In this document: piece after piece, positions 1 through 6,686 of the stretch
Layout: each line of letters begins with the position of its first letter
How positions within the stretch are numbered: the first letter of the stretch is position 1
Assembly (NCBI GenBank): GCA_016765335.1
Contig: JAESQE010000144.1
Span: forward strand, 1 to 8,362
Direction of reading: 5' to 3'
DNA: 8,362 nt
Source: Planctomycetaceae bacterium
GTDB taxonomy: Bacteria; Planctomycetota; Planctomycetia; Planctomycetales; Planctomycetaceae
Notes under the pieces: generated by a model
Databases searched by the model: none
Told to the model about the DNA's origin: nothing
The model's input: only the letters and a program-made list of their open reading frames with translations
Program-made: the position numbers and the translations under genes

Positions 1-1110
1 ATCTTCAGGCAACGGATTGGCCTTCAAATCTTCGACAGGCTTACCGGTAATTTTGCCACGGTTAACGAAGAAGCGGCCTTTGGTGCCTTCGAAAAGAATA
101 CCGTTGTCGCCTTCGCTGGTGATAATCATTTCCACATTGTTGGGCATATCTACTTTGATATTGAAAGCAGTCGCAGTATTGTACTGATTACCTACGACCG
201 GATATCCATCTTTGTAATCAACCGGCAAAGTGTAATCGAGTGGAGTCACTTTACTGGGGCCGGTGTCTGTCGCACCAAGTGCCCAGCAGGCGATATCAAC
301 GTGATGAGCACCCCAATCGGTCAGTTTACCGCCGGAGTATTCGTGCCAGTTTCGGAAGGAGTAGTGCCCGTTGCTGTAAAGCGGAACGCCTCCACCATAA
401 CCTGTTCGCATTTCGGGAAGTGCTCGATAAGAAACTTTAGGAGCAGGGCCGAGCCAGAAATTCCAATCGAGTTCTTCTGGAACAGGAGCCGCCGGAATGA
501 CTGGGGAAGCAACCATGCCATTGATGCCGCAGGTCACTTTTTTGACCGTTCCGATACGACCATTATTCACCAAAGCAACGGCCTGCAAAAAGCGTTGGCC
601 AGATTCGCTGCGTTGCATTGTGCCAACCTGGAAAACTCGACCGGTTTCCTTAACAACTTTTTCGATTAACTTTCCTTCAGCAATCGTCAACGTAAGTGGT
701 TTTTCGCAATAGACATCTTTTCCTGCGTACATCGCTTCGATGGCGACCTTTGTGTGCCAATGGTCTGGGGTCGCAATCATCACCGCATCGATGTCTTTGC
801 GATCAAGAATTTTTCGGTAGTCTTTGTAGGCATCAGGTTTCTTGCCTTGAGCCTTTTGTGCTTTTTCGACGTTGGCCCCCAAGACATTTGAATCAACATC
901 AGCCAAGGCAGCAAAATCAGCAAAGCGAAAAGACTTTGAGGTGATGCCCCAGCCTTGATTTCTCAAGCCGATGGTTGCGAAGACAGGGCGATCGTTTGGA
1001 GATTCGTAGCCGAGTGCCCGGGGGGACGATGGCAGCAAAAGGCTTGCTGCTCCAGTGGCAGCCACACCTTGAAGAAAGTGACGGCGTGTTGTTTGACGAG
1101 AACTGGACAT
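1..1110 (-). CDS. Tat-exported Gfo/Idh/MocA family oxidoreductase (C-terminus cut by window edge)
   Basis: A 370-codon reading frame runs leftward from an ATG at 1110 off the window edge. The first residues carry a twin-arginine leader (TTRRHFLQG, then a short hydrophobic stretch to about residue 27), so export by Tat is likely. The Rossmann part begins near residue 43 with a G-x-R-x-x-G loop (48-53), followed by DVDS at 71-74 and ATPDHWH at 113-119. The family hallmark EKP is at 136-138, with K137 the expected catalytic lysine. The second domain has D-x-G-x-H-x-x-D (D265, G267, H269, D272), matching the usual Asp/His active-site pair. Family members act as NAD(P)-dependent sugar or cyclitol oxidoreductases; exported ones are abundant in planctomycetes. 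The substrate cannot be read from sequence. An AAGGAA ribosome binding site (1119-1124) supports the start. Family members are often about 430-450 residues, so perhaps 60-80 are missing. Confidence 0.95.
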   Translation of the reverse strand, partial: MSSSRQTTRRHFLQGVAATGAASLLLPSSPRALGYESPNDRPVFATIGLRNQGWGITSKSFRFADFAALADVDSNVLGANVEKAQKAQGKKPDAYKDYRKILDRKDIDAVMIATPDHWHTKVAIEAMYAGKDVYCEKPLTLTIAEGKLIEKVVKETGRVFQVGTMQRSESGQRFLQAVALVNNGRIGTVKKVTCGINGMVASPVIPAAPVPEELDWNFWLGPAPKVSYRALPEMRTGYGGGVPLYSNGHYSFRNWHEYSGGKLTDWGAHHVDIACWALGATDTGPSKVTPLDYTLPVDYKDGYPVVGNQYNTATAFNIKVDMPNNVEMIITSEGDNGILFEGTKGRFFVNRGKITGKPVEDLKANPLPED

Positions 1111-1462
1111 TGAGTTAATTCCTTTTGGAAAAGAGAGGTTTTTCAACAAGTAATTTTGAGTAGGAAGGACTGCTGAAACGAGAGCCTGTCTAATAAACAT
1201 TTGAAGAACAATCAGCCCACGTTTGAAGATGTCACGATATTATTCGAACATCAAAATAGATCATAACCCAAATTGCCGTTCTTTACACCTGCGAAATGAC
1301 ATTGGAGATAATAAAGCAACGAGAGAGCCGCCAGGGCGTAATAACAGTTACAATGCGGCTTAAGGAATGGAAGTGATTCAATACGACAGGAAGCAGGAGT
1401 TTCCAAGAAGTGCGTTACCAAGCAGGAGCATTGGTAATGCGACAAATCGAGAGAAATGTGCT
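1111..1462. other. Intergenic region between oxidoreductase and GAF-protein genes
   Basis: This 352-base gap separates two leftward genes. It holds the ribosome binding site of the oxidoreductase gene (1119-1124), a hairpin just past the GAF-protein stop (1412-1440, listed separately), and a direct repeat of AAGCAGGAG (1391-1399 and 1420-1428). The rest is AT-rich with no convincing gene. A 64-codon leftward frame at 1251-1445 runs through the hairpin, has Cys-rich low-complexity content and lacks a clear ribosome binding site. A promoter for the oxidoreductase probably lies here, but no clear -35/-10 pair was seen. Confidence 0.6.
1412..1440 (-). terminator. Hairpin after GAF-protein gene, candidate terminator
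   Basis: The arms 1412-1421 (GCGTTACCAA) and 1431-1440 (TTGGTAATGC) pair over 10 positions with one imperfect pair (G-U on the plus strand, A-C on the minus) and a 9-base loop. It lies 22 bases beyond the stop codon of the leftward GAF gene. There is no T-tract on the minus strand after it, so it may be a processing or mRNA 3'-end stabilising hairpin, not a classical intrinsic terminator. Confidence 0.45.
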
Positions 1463-1960
1463 CTATGCTTGGCCAACTTGCTTGGCGATTGCTAACAAAT
1501 TCTGTGGAACAGAGTCAGATTCCTCGTACAATTCTGCCCAGGAGACTGCGAGAACTGCTTGCGGGGTGCCGTTTGAATTATAGATGGGGCAGGAAAGGGA
1601 ACAGCGGGCGTCAAAGCGTTCGAGCCAACCCGCGGATTTGCGAAGATCTCCCTGCTGTTCGGTCGCACGGGCTAACGCAGGTCTGTTGTTGACGATTGCA
1701 TTCACAATTCCGAGCTGCGTTTGTGACAAGGAAACTTCTACGGTACCGCTTTGAAATTCGTCTGCGACCTGTTTGGAAAATCCTTCAGCAAAAGCACATA
1801 TTACCTGCTTAAGATTTTCGCCATCAATCTTCCACAAACCAACGGCCCAGGCGCCGGTTTGTTCAACAAGCAATTGATTTAATGTAGCGTCCTGAACTGC
1901 GTGTTCGTCGTTCAAATTATTCAATGCATTTTTCAGGCCAGCTATAAGTTGTTCATTCAT
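1463..1960 (-). CDS. Small GAF-like domain protein
   Basis: The protein has 165 residues, is predicted cytoplasmic, and has no signal peptide or membrane segment when read from ATG 1960. An N-terminal helix (1-33) leads into a GAF-like pattern: strands at about 36-45 (GAWAVGLWKI) and 51-58, an acidic helical middle, then NNRPALAR (91-98), and the usual paired C-terminal strands at 119-140 (CSLSCPIY, then QAVLAVSW). GAF domains bind small ligands or act as dimer sensors. No histidine kinase, cyclase or DNA-binding domain is attached, so ligand and output are unknown. The 1960 start is preferred over an in-frame ATG at 2068 because AGGAAA (1968-1973) sits 7 bases upstream. The extra 36 residues of the longer reading would also be encoded by what looks like repetitive intergenic DNA. 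A free-standing regulatory or redox-sensing role is inference; C54, C120 and C124 are present. Confidence 0.75.
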   Translation of the reverse strand: MNEQLIAGLKNALNNLNDEHAVQDATLNQLLVEQTGAWAVGLWKIDGENLKQVICAFAEGFSKQVADEFQSGTVEVSLSQTQLGIVNAIVNNRPALARATEQQGDLRKSAGWLERFDARCSLSCPIYNSNGTPQAVLAVSWAELYEESDSVPQNLLAIAKQVGQA

Positions 1961-2017
1961 CAAACGGTTTCCTGAGTCATGTAAGAAATTCGACAATATC
2001 TTGAAAACGAAATTTAC

Positions 2018-2041
2018 CACAAAGGCTCGAAGAGCACAAAG
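2018..2041. repeat. Short degenerate CACAAAG tandem repeat
   Basis: CACAAAG occurs at 2018-2024 and 2035-2041, with a degenerate copy CTCGAAG between them (2026-2032), giving a period of about 8-9 bases. Similar ACCACAAAGGC-type strings are, as I recall, scattered through intergenic DNA of planctomycetes and some other bacteria. That comparison is from memory and was not searched. Function is unknown. Confidence 0.4.
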
Positions 2042-2069
2042 AAGCAAGACGATACCAGCCCGAAGCATT

Positions 2070-2199
2070 GTAGGATAAGTGGTTCTGTCGGCAATTGATT
2101 ATCCTTGATCACAGAAATGACGACCGACAGGTTCGCCCATCTTTTTGGAATTAGCGAATCAATCGGCACACGAAGATGGGTGCAAGCACCACATCCTAC
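2070..2199. repeat. 130-base inverted-repeat element, three-way-junction fold (MITE- or REP-like)
   Basis: The outer arms are GTAGGAT-AA-GTGGT (2070-2083) and its complement ACCACATCCTAC (2188-2199), differing only by a two-base insertion. Inside are two separate helices: CTGTCGG/CCGACAG (2085-2091 with 2124-2130) and CCCATCTT/AAGATGGG (2136-2143 with 2173-2180). A near palindrome GGTGC-AA-GCACC (2179-2190) overlaps the right side and is a competing fold. The element has no coding capacity and no obvious target-site duplication. Terminal inverted repeats and internal hairpins resemble miniature transposable or REP-type elements. Mobility is inferred, not shown. Confidence 0.55.
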
Positions 2200-2257
2200 G
2201 CTTGAAATCCAACTCTGACTGTACGTTGATAGCTGAGGAACGGCTTCTTGTTGCTAC

Positions 2258-2285
2258 GTAACCCTGCCAAAATTGGCTGGGTTAC
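2258..2285 (-). terminator. Strong hairpin 31 bases after arsM stop, candidate terminator
   Basis: The arms 2258-2269 (GTAACCCTGCCA) and 2274-2285 (TGGCTGGGTTAC) pair at 11 of 12 positions around a four-base loop. Its place just past the leftward arsM stop fits a 3'-end structure. The minus strand after it reads GTAGCAAC, so the T-run of an intrinsic terminator is missing. Confidence 0.6.
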
Positions 2286-2316
2286 TCGCTGGACTCCTGA
2301 AAATCCGCAGTACCCT

Positions 2317-3564
2317 CTAGCAACAGCCATCGGTGCCGCAGCAACTTTCAGAAGCTGTGTTGTTCAAATCTGTTTTGCCTTGTTTTGTTTCTCGGGCAGA
2401 ACGGATGCTGCCAGCGTGACAGTTGTATTCAGCTGCGTTTTCTAATTCAATATTTTCGAAAGGTGCAATCGAGGTAATATCTTTCTGGTACGGATTCTGC
2501 GAATAAATCTGGAAAGTTTTATCACACACCGCCATTCGTTTGCCTCGCACCAGTTTGTGACCATCGTCATCGATCACAGCTTTCCAGGGGCCGTTGTAAA
2601 CGACAGCCTGCTTGCGATCTAAACAGGGGCCTTCTTTTCCTTTGTAAGCTTCAATCGTGAGAGAACGAAACTCGATGCCCTCGACAACAACCCAAGGTTC
2701 TGATTGCCTGGCAAGAATGGTGCAGCCATAAAACCCGGCTTCTTCAAAAACGGAGAGAAATTCATCCTCACGAAACGCACCGCTAATGCAACCACTCCAC
2801 AAAGTAGGATCGTTCTGTAATTCGTCAGGTACAGTTTCGTCGCAAGTGATATCACTGATCACTGCACGACCGCCTCGTTTTAATACTCGAAAGATTTCAG
2901 AGAACAGCTGCCTGCGATCCTGCTTCCCCACCAAATTCAATACACAATTCGAAACGACAACATCAACGGTGTTATCAGGAATTAAAGGTTGCTCGCTTCG
3001 AAGTTGATCCGCAACTTCCTGGGCCTGCATCCAACCAGCAGAGGTTGTCACGGGATTTTCTTTGAGGTGTTTTTCGAAAGCATCCAGATCGAGTTTCAAA
3101 TCTTGAATTTTCCCTTTATGAAATTCAACATTCGAGTATCCCATCTTCTGTGCCATCTCCGGCTGATACTTGCGAGCCAGGTCGAGCATCACATCATTGC
3201 AATCGACTCCAATCACCCGCCCTGCTTCGCCAACCACCTGAGAAGTGATGTAACAGATTTTTCCGCCACCCGATCCCAAATCTAAAACGGTCTCTCCCGG
3301 CTTGACATACTTTGAAGGGTCGCCACAGCCGTAGTCTCGTTCGATAATTTCTTCTGGAATAATCTTCAAATACTGAGCATCGTAATCGACCGGACAGCAC
3401 AACGCCTGCTCTTTTTCCTGGGCCGCATCGGCGTATCGATCCCGAACGGCCTGATCGACATTCAATTGTCCCTGGTCTTCGCAAGAACTTCCTCCACAGC
3501 AACTTGATGCTTGCGGATCTCCAGTTGTTGGAACATCCTGGTTGATTACATTCAAATCACTCAT
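2317..3564 (-). CDS. arsM: Arsenite S-adenosylmethionine methyltransferase, ArsM type, long form
   Basis: This 415-residue cytoplasmic methyltransferase probably transfers methyl groups from S-adenosylmethionine to trivalent arsenic, often a detoxification step. The SAM-binding motif is DLGSGGG at 95-101, with GVD at 119-121. All four cysteine sites typical of ArsM are present: C56/C57, C80 in YGCGDP, C207 in SNCVLNL, and C259 in SGCISGAF. Compared with the shorter ArsM form there is an insert at about 155-197. A C-terminal region (290-385) contains YNGPWKAV and CDKTFQIY. Cysteine clusters lie at both ends (C22, C23, C28; C408, C409, C414, C415). The ATG at 3564 is chosen over an in-frame GTG at 3576: GAAGAGAA abuts that GTG, leaving no spacer, while the ATG has GAAGTGA upstream. 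Neither site is strong. No arsR, efflux or arsenosugar gene is adjacent, so the substrate rests on family resemblance. Confidence 0.85.
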   Translation of the reverse strand: MSDLNVINQDVPTTGDPQASSCCGGSSCEDQGQLNVDQAVRDRYADAAQEKEQALCCPVDYDAQYLKIIPEEIIERDYGCGDPSKYVKPGETVLDLGSGGGKICYITSQVVGEAGRVIGVDCNDVMLDLARKYQPEMAQKMGYSNVEFHKGKIQDLKLDLDAFEKHLKENPVTTSAGWMQAQEVADQLRSEQPLIPDNTVDVVVSNCVLNLVGKQDRRQLFSEIFRVLKRGGRAVISDITCDETVPDELQNDPTLWSGCISGAFREDEFLSVFEEAGFYGCTILARQSEPWVVVEGIEFRSLTIEAYKGKEGPCLDRKQAVVYNGPWKAVIDDDGHKLVRGKRMAVCDKTFQIYSQNPYQKDITSIAPFENIELENAAEYNCHAGSIRSARETKQGKTDLNNTASESCCGTDGCC

Positions 3565-3723
3565 AATTTCATTCACTTCTCTTCAATTACTTTTCAGGCT
3601 GTCTTCACAGAGAAATCCAAGGTGCCGAAGTGTATAATACCAATTCCATTTTAAAATAGCGTGAAGTCAATAATCGTGGCCTTGTGGTGGAAAGGGGTTA
3701 GGGAAAATCCAACGCGATAACAA

Positions 3724-3739
3724 ATACGCGAATGCGTAT
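3724..3739. promoter_or_regulatory. Inverted repeat ATACGC-N4-GCGTAT, possible operator
   Basis: Perfect 6-base arms flank four bases (GAAT), and the right arm overlaps a TATAAT string at 3737-3742. It is 160 bases upstream of arsM on the other strand and about 450 bases from the zinc-ribbon start. The size and symmetry fit a dimeric regulator site, but no regulator gene is in the window, so this is a weak call. Confidence 0.25.
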
Positions 3740-3924
3740 AATAGCCCGGTCAGAATCCCTTCGACAAGCCGGAACGGCAAGTGGATCAATGTTCTCTCAA
3801 TAGATTCTTGCCCATTTCCAGGCAATATCTGTTTTTCACGCGGTCACGATGTACTATCATTATACACAGGGGACTTCCACTTTTCGGTGAAGCCCCTCAC
3901 AAAACCTATCTATTTTTACTGTAA

Positions 3925-4075
3925 GGGAACCTTTATCAATTCAATATTCATTGCGAGCGGAGGGCAAACATTCTTGCCTGCCTTCAATTAAGGCCAGCTC
4001 AAACGACACAGACAGGAATGTCTGTTCCCCGTTTGTGGGAATGTCTGTACTCCCTTTGAATTAATAAAGGTTCCC
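3925..4075. repeat. 151-base element with 20-base terminal inverted repeats (MITE-like)
   Basis: The ends 3925-3944 (GGGAACCTTTATCAATTCAA) and 4056-4075 are inverted copies matching at 19 of 20 positions. Inside are a hairpin GGCAA-ACATTC-TTGCC (3963-3978) and a nested stem-loop made of CAAACG/CGTTTG (4000-4005 with 4030-4035) and ACAGAC/GTCTGT (4008-4013 with 4020-4025). GGAATGTCTGT is directly repeated at 4015-4025 and 4038-4048. The core ACATTC thus appears three times, once on the plus and twice on the minus strand. There is no open reading frame and no clear target duplication. Confidence 0.65.
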
Positions 4076-4079
4076 GTAT

Positions 4080-4118
4080 ATCAATCCCCAAGGTAAAATT
4101 CACCTTGGGCGATTTGAT
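4080..4118 (+). promoter_or_regulatory. Stem-loop in probable leader of zinc-ribbon gene
   Basis: A perfect 8-pair core, CCCAAGGT (4087-4094) with ACCTTGGG (4102-4109), has a 7-base loop. It is extended outward by about seven more pairs with bulges at 4110 and 4115. It ends 67 bases before the ATG at 4186. It could be a leader structure, or part of the adjacent inverted-repeat element. No riboswitch class was recognised and no T-run follows. Confidence 0.4.
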
Positions 4119-4185
4119 TGTAGATAGACTTTTCAGTTAGTGAATAATACCTGTCCCTTTTGACGACAGTTTCAGGAATAAACTT

Positions 4186-6606
4186 ATGGATTTACGAATA
4201 TGCCCATCTTGTGAGCAATCAGTGCTCGATGATGATGTTCAGGATTGTCCTTTTTGCGATGCAAAGATGGATGGTTCCGGTCCTGCTCGTGAACCCAAAG
4301 CCTCGGCTGCTGCGTCAAAGAAAAAACCGGCAGAAAAAAAGCCAGCCGCAAAACCTCAAGCTGCCCCCGAGAAGCAGAATGACGATCCGTTTGCAGTAGA
4401 AGCTAAATCAAACAAGCATGTCGCTGCACTGCGAAGAAAGCCAACTGCAAAAACAACATTTCGCGTTATTTGCCCAATGTGCGACACTGCCGGCTTTGCG
4501 ACTCCTGCGGTTGCAGGGAAAGAAGTGAAATGCCCAAATCCAAAATGTATGATGCCAATTTTCACAGCACCGGAAATCAAAAAAGAAGAACCTGTTGAAG
4601 AAAAGAAGCCGATCTTCACCCCTGCCCTGATTGCAGGATTAGGTGGTGCAGCCGTGATCCTGGGAATTTTGGTTTACTTCTTTGTGATCCAGGATTCCAA
4701 ACCAGCCCCAGGCCCGGGTCCTGATGATCCAATCGATGGCGAAACCCCTCCTAAAAAAGATGAGCCAGGTCCCGAGACCAACGAAAAAGATCTGCCTCCC
4801 AAAATCAGTATCGCAGAATTGAAAAGACTGATCTTCAAAGAGAACGTAAAGACCGTTCTTCAGAGATCAAACAATCGCAGCAAACCATACTGCAGGCAGC
4901 TGAGCGCGGAAACTTATGCTGAACTGGGCGACATCAAAGCTGCATTGTATCAGCTAAAAAAACTGGATGGTTTGAATAGTGGTCTTTCCTTTTTCAAAAT
5001 TACTCCCTTGGTAGATATCAGTTGGCAACACCTGGCAAACGGGGACCGTGAAGCTGCCCGAAAAGTGGCAAAGCAGGCCCAGGCGTTGACAACAGAACTT
5101 CCCAACCGGGGCAACGATGCCATCATTCATACTGTTTTTCTAGGAACATTATTGATTGCAATCGAAGAACACGACACTGCTCATGCATTAATCGCGGCTC
5201 GTGAAAAAGTACAAAATGCAGACCTGACCAGTGTTCGCACCTCTCTGATCCGGCAAGACAATAGTTTCGATTTGGATCAAAACTACCAATGGTTGCCTCA
5301 ATTGGACCTCGATGCTCCTTTAACTTTTGCAACCGTTTACGGGGCAGTGGTTCGAGGATACGACAAGCAAGCACTGGATTGGATTAACAGTCTGACAAAC
5401 CCCGCTCATAAAAGTGATGCATTGGCTGGGTACACAGTTGGTATGTGTATCAAAGACCCTGCTTTTGATGTTCTCCAGAAACTCAATGTCACTGGAATGA
5501 CAGAGCAAGACAAACAACGAGCCGTTGCAATGGGTCTGCAAGTGAAAGCTTATCAGCAGAAAACAGCACAGGCCAAGACGGTTATTTCAAATCTTCAAAA
5601 AGAGATCGCTGCCTGGAAGCCCAACACCCCTGCGACGATTCCAGACTTCAAAGCGATTTACCAGAGAAAAAATAAGCGGGCTGCACGAGAAGTTTATGTT
5701 GCAATCCAAACTCATTACTTGACCGCAAGATACCTCGCAAAGCACGAACAACCAGACCAAGCCTGGAAACAGATCGAACTTGCATTAACCTGGGCAACCG
5801 CAATTGCCCCCTCACACAATCAAGCCAAGGCACTCTCCCAAAACATGGAGAGAAACCGAGATCAGATTCAAAATGATCTTGCGAAAGAATTCAAAATTAC
5901 TCAGGCAGTCAGCCAGCGAAATGCTTTCAATAAATATCGTACCAATGTCAGTGAGATCGAAAGTGATGCAAAACTACGACTCGAATTGGAAACCGGATTG
6001 CTTCGTGATGCCTTGAAATGGGGACTCGCTTCTCAGCTTTACAACAGATATCAGCAAGACGTTGCTGATAAAAAAACAGATCCAAACTTGGTGCAGGCTG
6101 TTGAGGAATCATTACTAAGTGACCTGGCTTTTGGTTTGGAATCTGCAAAGAATCTTCAGGCGTCTTCGGAGCTGAATGAGAAGTTTTCAAACAGAATCTC
6201 TCCGCAATCTTCATTAAAATCCTGGCTGCAACTCCAACGCCTGATCGATGCTGGTTCCGTGTCTCAAGCACATAAATTGCTAGACCAGGAAAAAGGAAAT
6301 CTGCACGAACCACAACTCGAAATTCGTCTTGCTTGCAAATTTGCTCAAAATGCAACTGCTCAAACCACGATTAACTGGCTCAATTCCATTCCAGACATCA
6401 TCGAGCAAGAACTTGCATTCCAATTAACAGCGACTTTGGCGGCCCAAAGAGGCCTTATCCGCGAATATTGGGATGTCTGCAAAGAACAAAGTCTCTCAGC
6501 AACCAAGAAATGTTCCGTACACCTGGGGCTTATCGAAGGCTTGTTGCACACAAATGTCTACAAAAAAGAAGAGCAACCCAAGCCAGAACCTCAAACTGAA
6601 AAGTAA
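4186..6606 (+). CDS. Double zinc-ribbon, single-span membrane protein with long helical-repeat domain
   Basis: The protein has 806 residues. It opens with a zinc ribbon CPSC-x11-CPFC (C6, C9, C21, C24), then a low-complexity Lys/Ala/Pro linker (about 33-65). A second ribbon follows, CPMC-x16-CPNPKC (C96, C99, C116, C121). An acidic/basic linker leads to one hydrophobic helix at about 145-168, a Pro-rich stretch (172-206), then roughly 600 mostly helical residues. TPR-like helices are visible near 290-310 (GDREAARKVAKQAQAL) and 525-550. The zinc ribbons are probably cytoplasmic and the helical part on the far side of the membrane, though topology is inferred. Such zinc-ribbon plus membrane-helix proteins recur in planctomycetes, and I cannot name a function. 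AGGAA at 4174-4178, 7 bases before the ATG, supports the start. The next gene is 452 bases away behind hairpins, so this looks like a single-gene unit. Confidence 0.9.
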   Translation: MDLRICPSCEQSVLDDDVQDCPFCDAKMDGSGPAREPKASAAASKKKPAEKKPAAKPQAAPEKQNDDPFAVEAKSNKHVAALRRKPTAKTTFRVICPMCDTAGFATPAVAGKEVKCPNPKCMMPIFTAPEIKKEEPVEEKKPIFTPALIAGLGGAAVILGILVYFFVIQDSKPAPGPGPDDPIDGETPPKKDEPGPETNEKDLPPKISIAELKRLIFKENVKTVLQRSNNRSKPYCRQLSAETYAELGDIKAALYQLKKLDGLNSGLSFFKITPLVDISWQHLANGDREAARKVAKQAQALTTELPNRGNDAIIHTVFLGTLLIAIEEHDTAHALIAAREKVQNADLTSVRTSLIRQDNSFDLDQNYQWLPQLDLDAPLTFATVYGAVVRGYDKQALDWINSLTNPAHKSDALAGYTVGMCIKDPAFDVLQKLNVTGMTEQDKQRAVAMGLQVKAYQQKTAQAKTVISNLQKEIAAWKPNTPATIPDFKAIYQRKNKRAAREVYVAIQTHYLTARYLAKHEQPDQAWKQIELALTWATAIAPSHNQAKALSQNMERNRDQIQNDLAKEFKITQAVSQRNAFNKYRTNVSEIESDAKLRLELETGLLRDALKWGLASQLYNRYQQDVADKKTDPNLVQAVEESLLSDLAFGLESAKNLQASSELNEKFSNRISPQSSLKSWLQLQRLIDAGSVSQAHKLLDQEKGNLHEPQLEIRLACKFAQNATAQTTINWLNSIPDIIEQELAFQLTATLAAQRGLIREYWDVCKEQSLSATKKCSVHLGLIEGLLHTNVYKKEEQPKPEPQTEK

Positions 6607-6686
6607 TTCCAACCCCACCAAACCCTACCATACGTCCACATAAAGAGTGCATTACACGCCTAATTACAGGCACGCAGCCCGCTTAC

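Larger units (their letters stand above)
1961..2316. other. Intergenic region between GAF-protein gene and arsM
   Basis: This 356-base gap lies between two leftward genes. From arsM outward it holds a hairpin at 2258-2285, a 130-base inverted-repeat element at 2070-2199, a short CACAAAG-type repeat at 2018-2041, and the GAF-gene ribosome binding site. No additional gene is supported. The spacing and hairpin suggest the GAF gene is not simply co-transcribed with arsM, though read-through is possible because the hairpin lacks a U-tract. Confidence 0.6.
3565..4185. other. Divergent intergenic region between arsM and zinc-ribbon gene
   Basis: This 621-base non-coding stretch must contain the promoters of both flanking genes. 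It is AT-rich near arsM, with the palindrome ATTTTAAAAT at 3648-3657 and TATAAT-like strings at 3633-3638 and 3737-3742, though no convincing -35 partner was found. A bulged hairpin lies at 3868-3897 (AGGGG and CCCCT as outer arms). The right part holds the inverted-repeat element 3925-4075 and a stem-loop at 4080-4118. No gene is supported. Confidence 0.6.

Noticed and set aside
301..669. 122-codon rightward frame within the oxidoreductase gene
   Set aside because: It lies wholly inside the well-supported Gfo/Idh/MocA gene on the other strand and shows no family resemblance.
1251..1445. 64-codon leftward reading frame between the oxidoreductase and GAF genes
   Set aside because: No good ribosome binding site, unusual composition, overlaps the candidate terminator hairpin, and no recognisable protein features.
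1960..1980. Six-codon frame (ATG at 1980 to TGA at 1960) overlapping the GAF start by one base
   Set aside because: The stop-start overlap looks like a coupled leader cistron, but its ATG has no ribosome binding site and a frame this short is expected by chance.
1961..2068. 36-residue N-terminal extension of the GAF protein from an ATG at 2068
   Set aside because: The extension is encoded by repeat-like DNA and has no ribosome binding site, whereas ATG 1960 has AGGAAA at the right distance.
1463..3564. An arsenic-sensing operon formed by the GAF protein and ArsM
   Set aside because: The genes are 356 bases apart with a hairpin and a repeat element between them, and the GAF domain shows no specific arsenic-binding motif beyond ordinary cysteines.
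3565..3576. GTG start at 3576 giving four extra residues to ArsM
   Set aside because: The purine-rich GAAGAGAA directly abuts this GTG without a spacer; the ATG at 3564 is the better fit. The difference is only four residues.
3868..3897. Bulged hairpin AGGGG...CCCCT followed by a T-rich stretch, as a plus-strand terminator
   Set aside because: There is no rightward gene upstream for it to terminate and the T-run is about 13 bases away. It is noted only as part of the intergenic description.
5948..6355. 135-codon leftward frame inside the zinc-ribbon gene
   Set aside because: It is an antisense shadow of a long, well-supported gene with a proper start, with no recognisable domain and no ribosome binding site.
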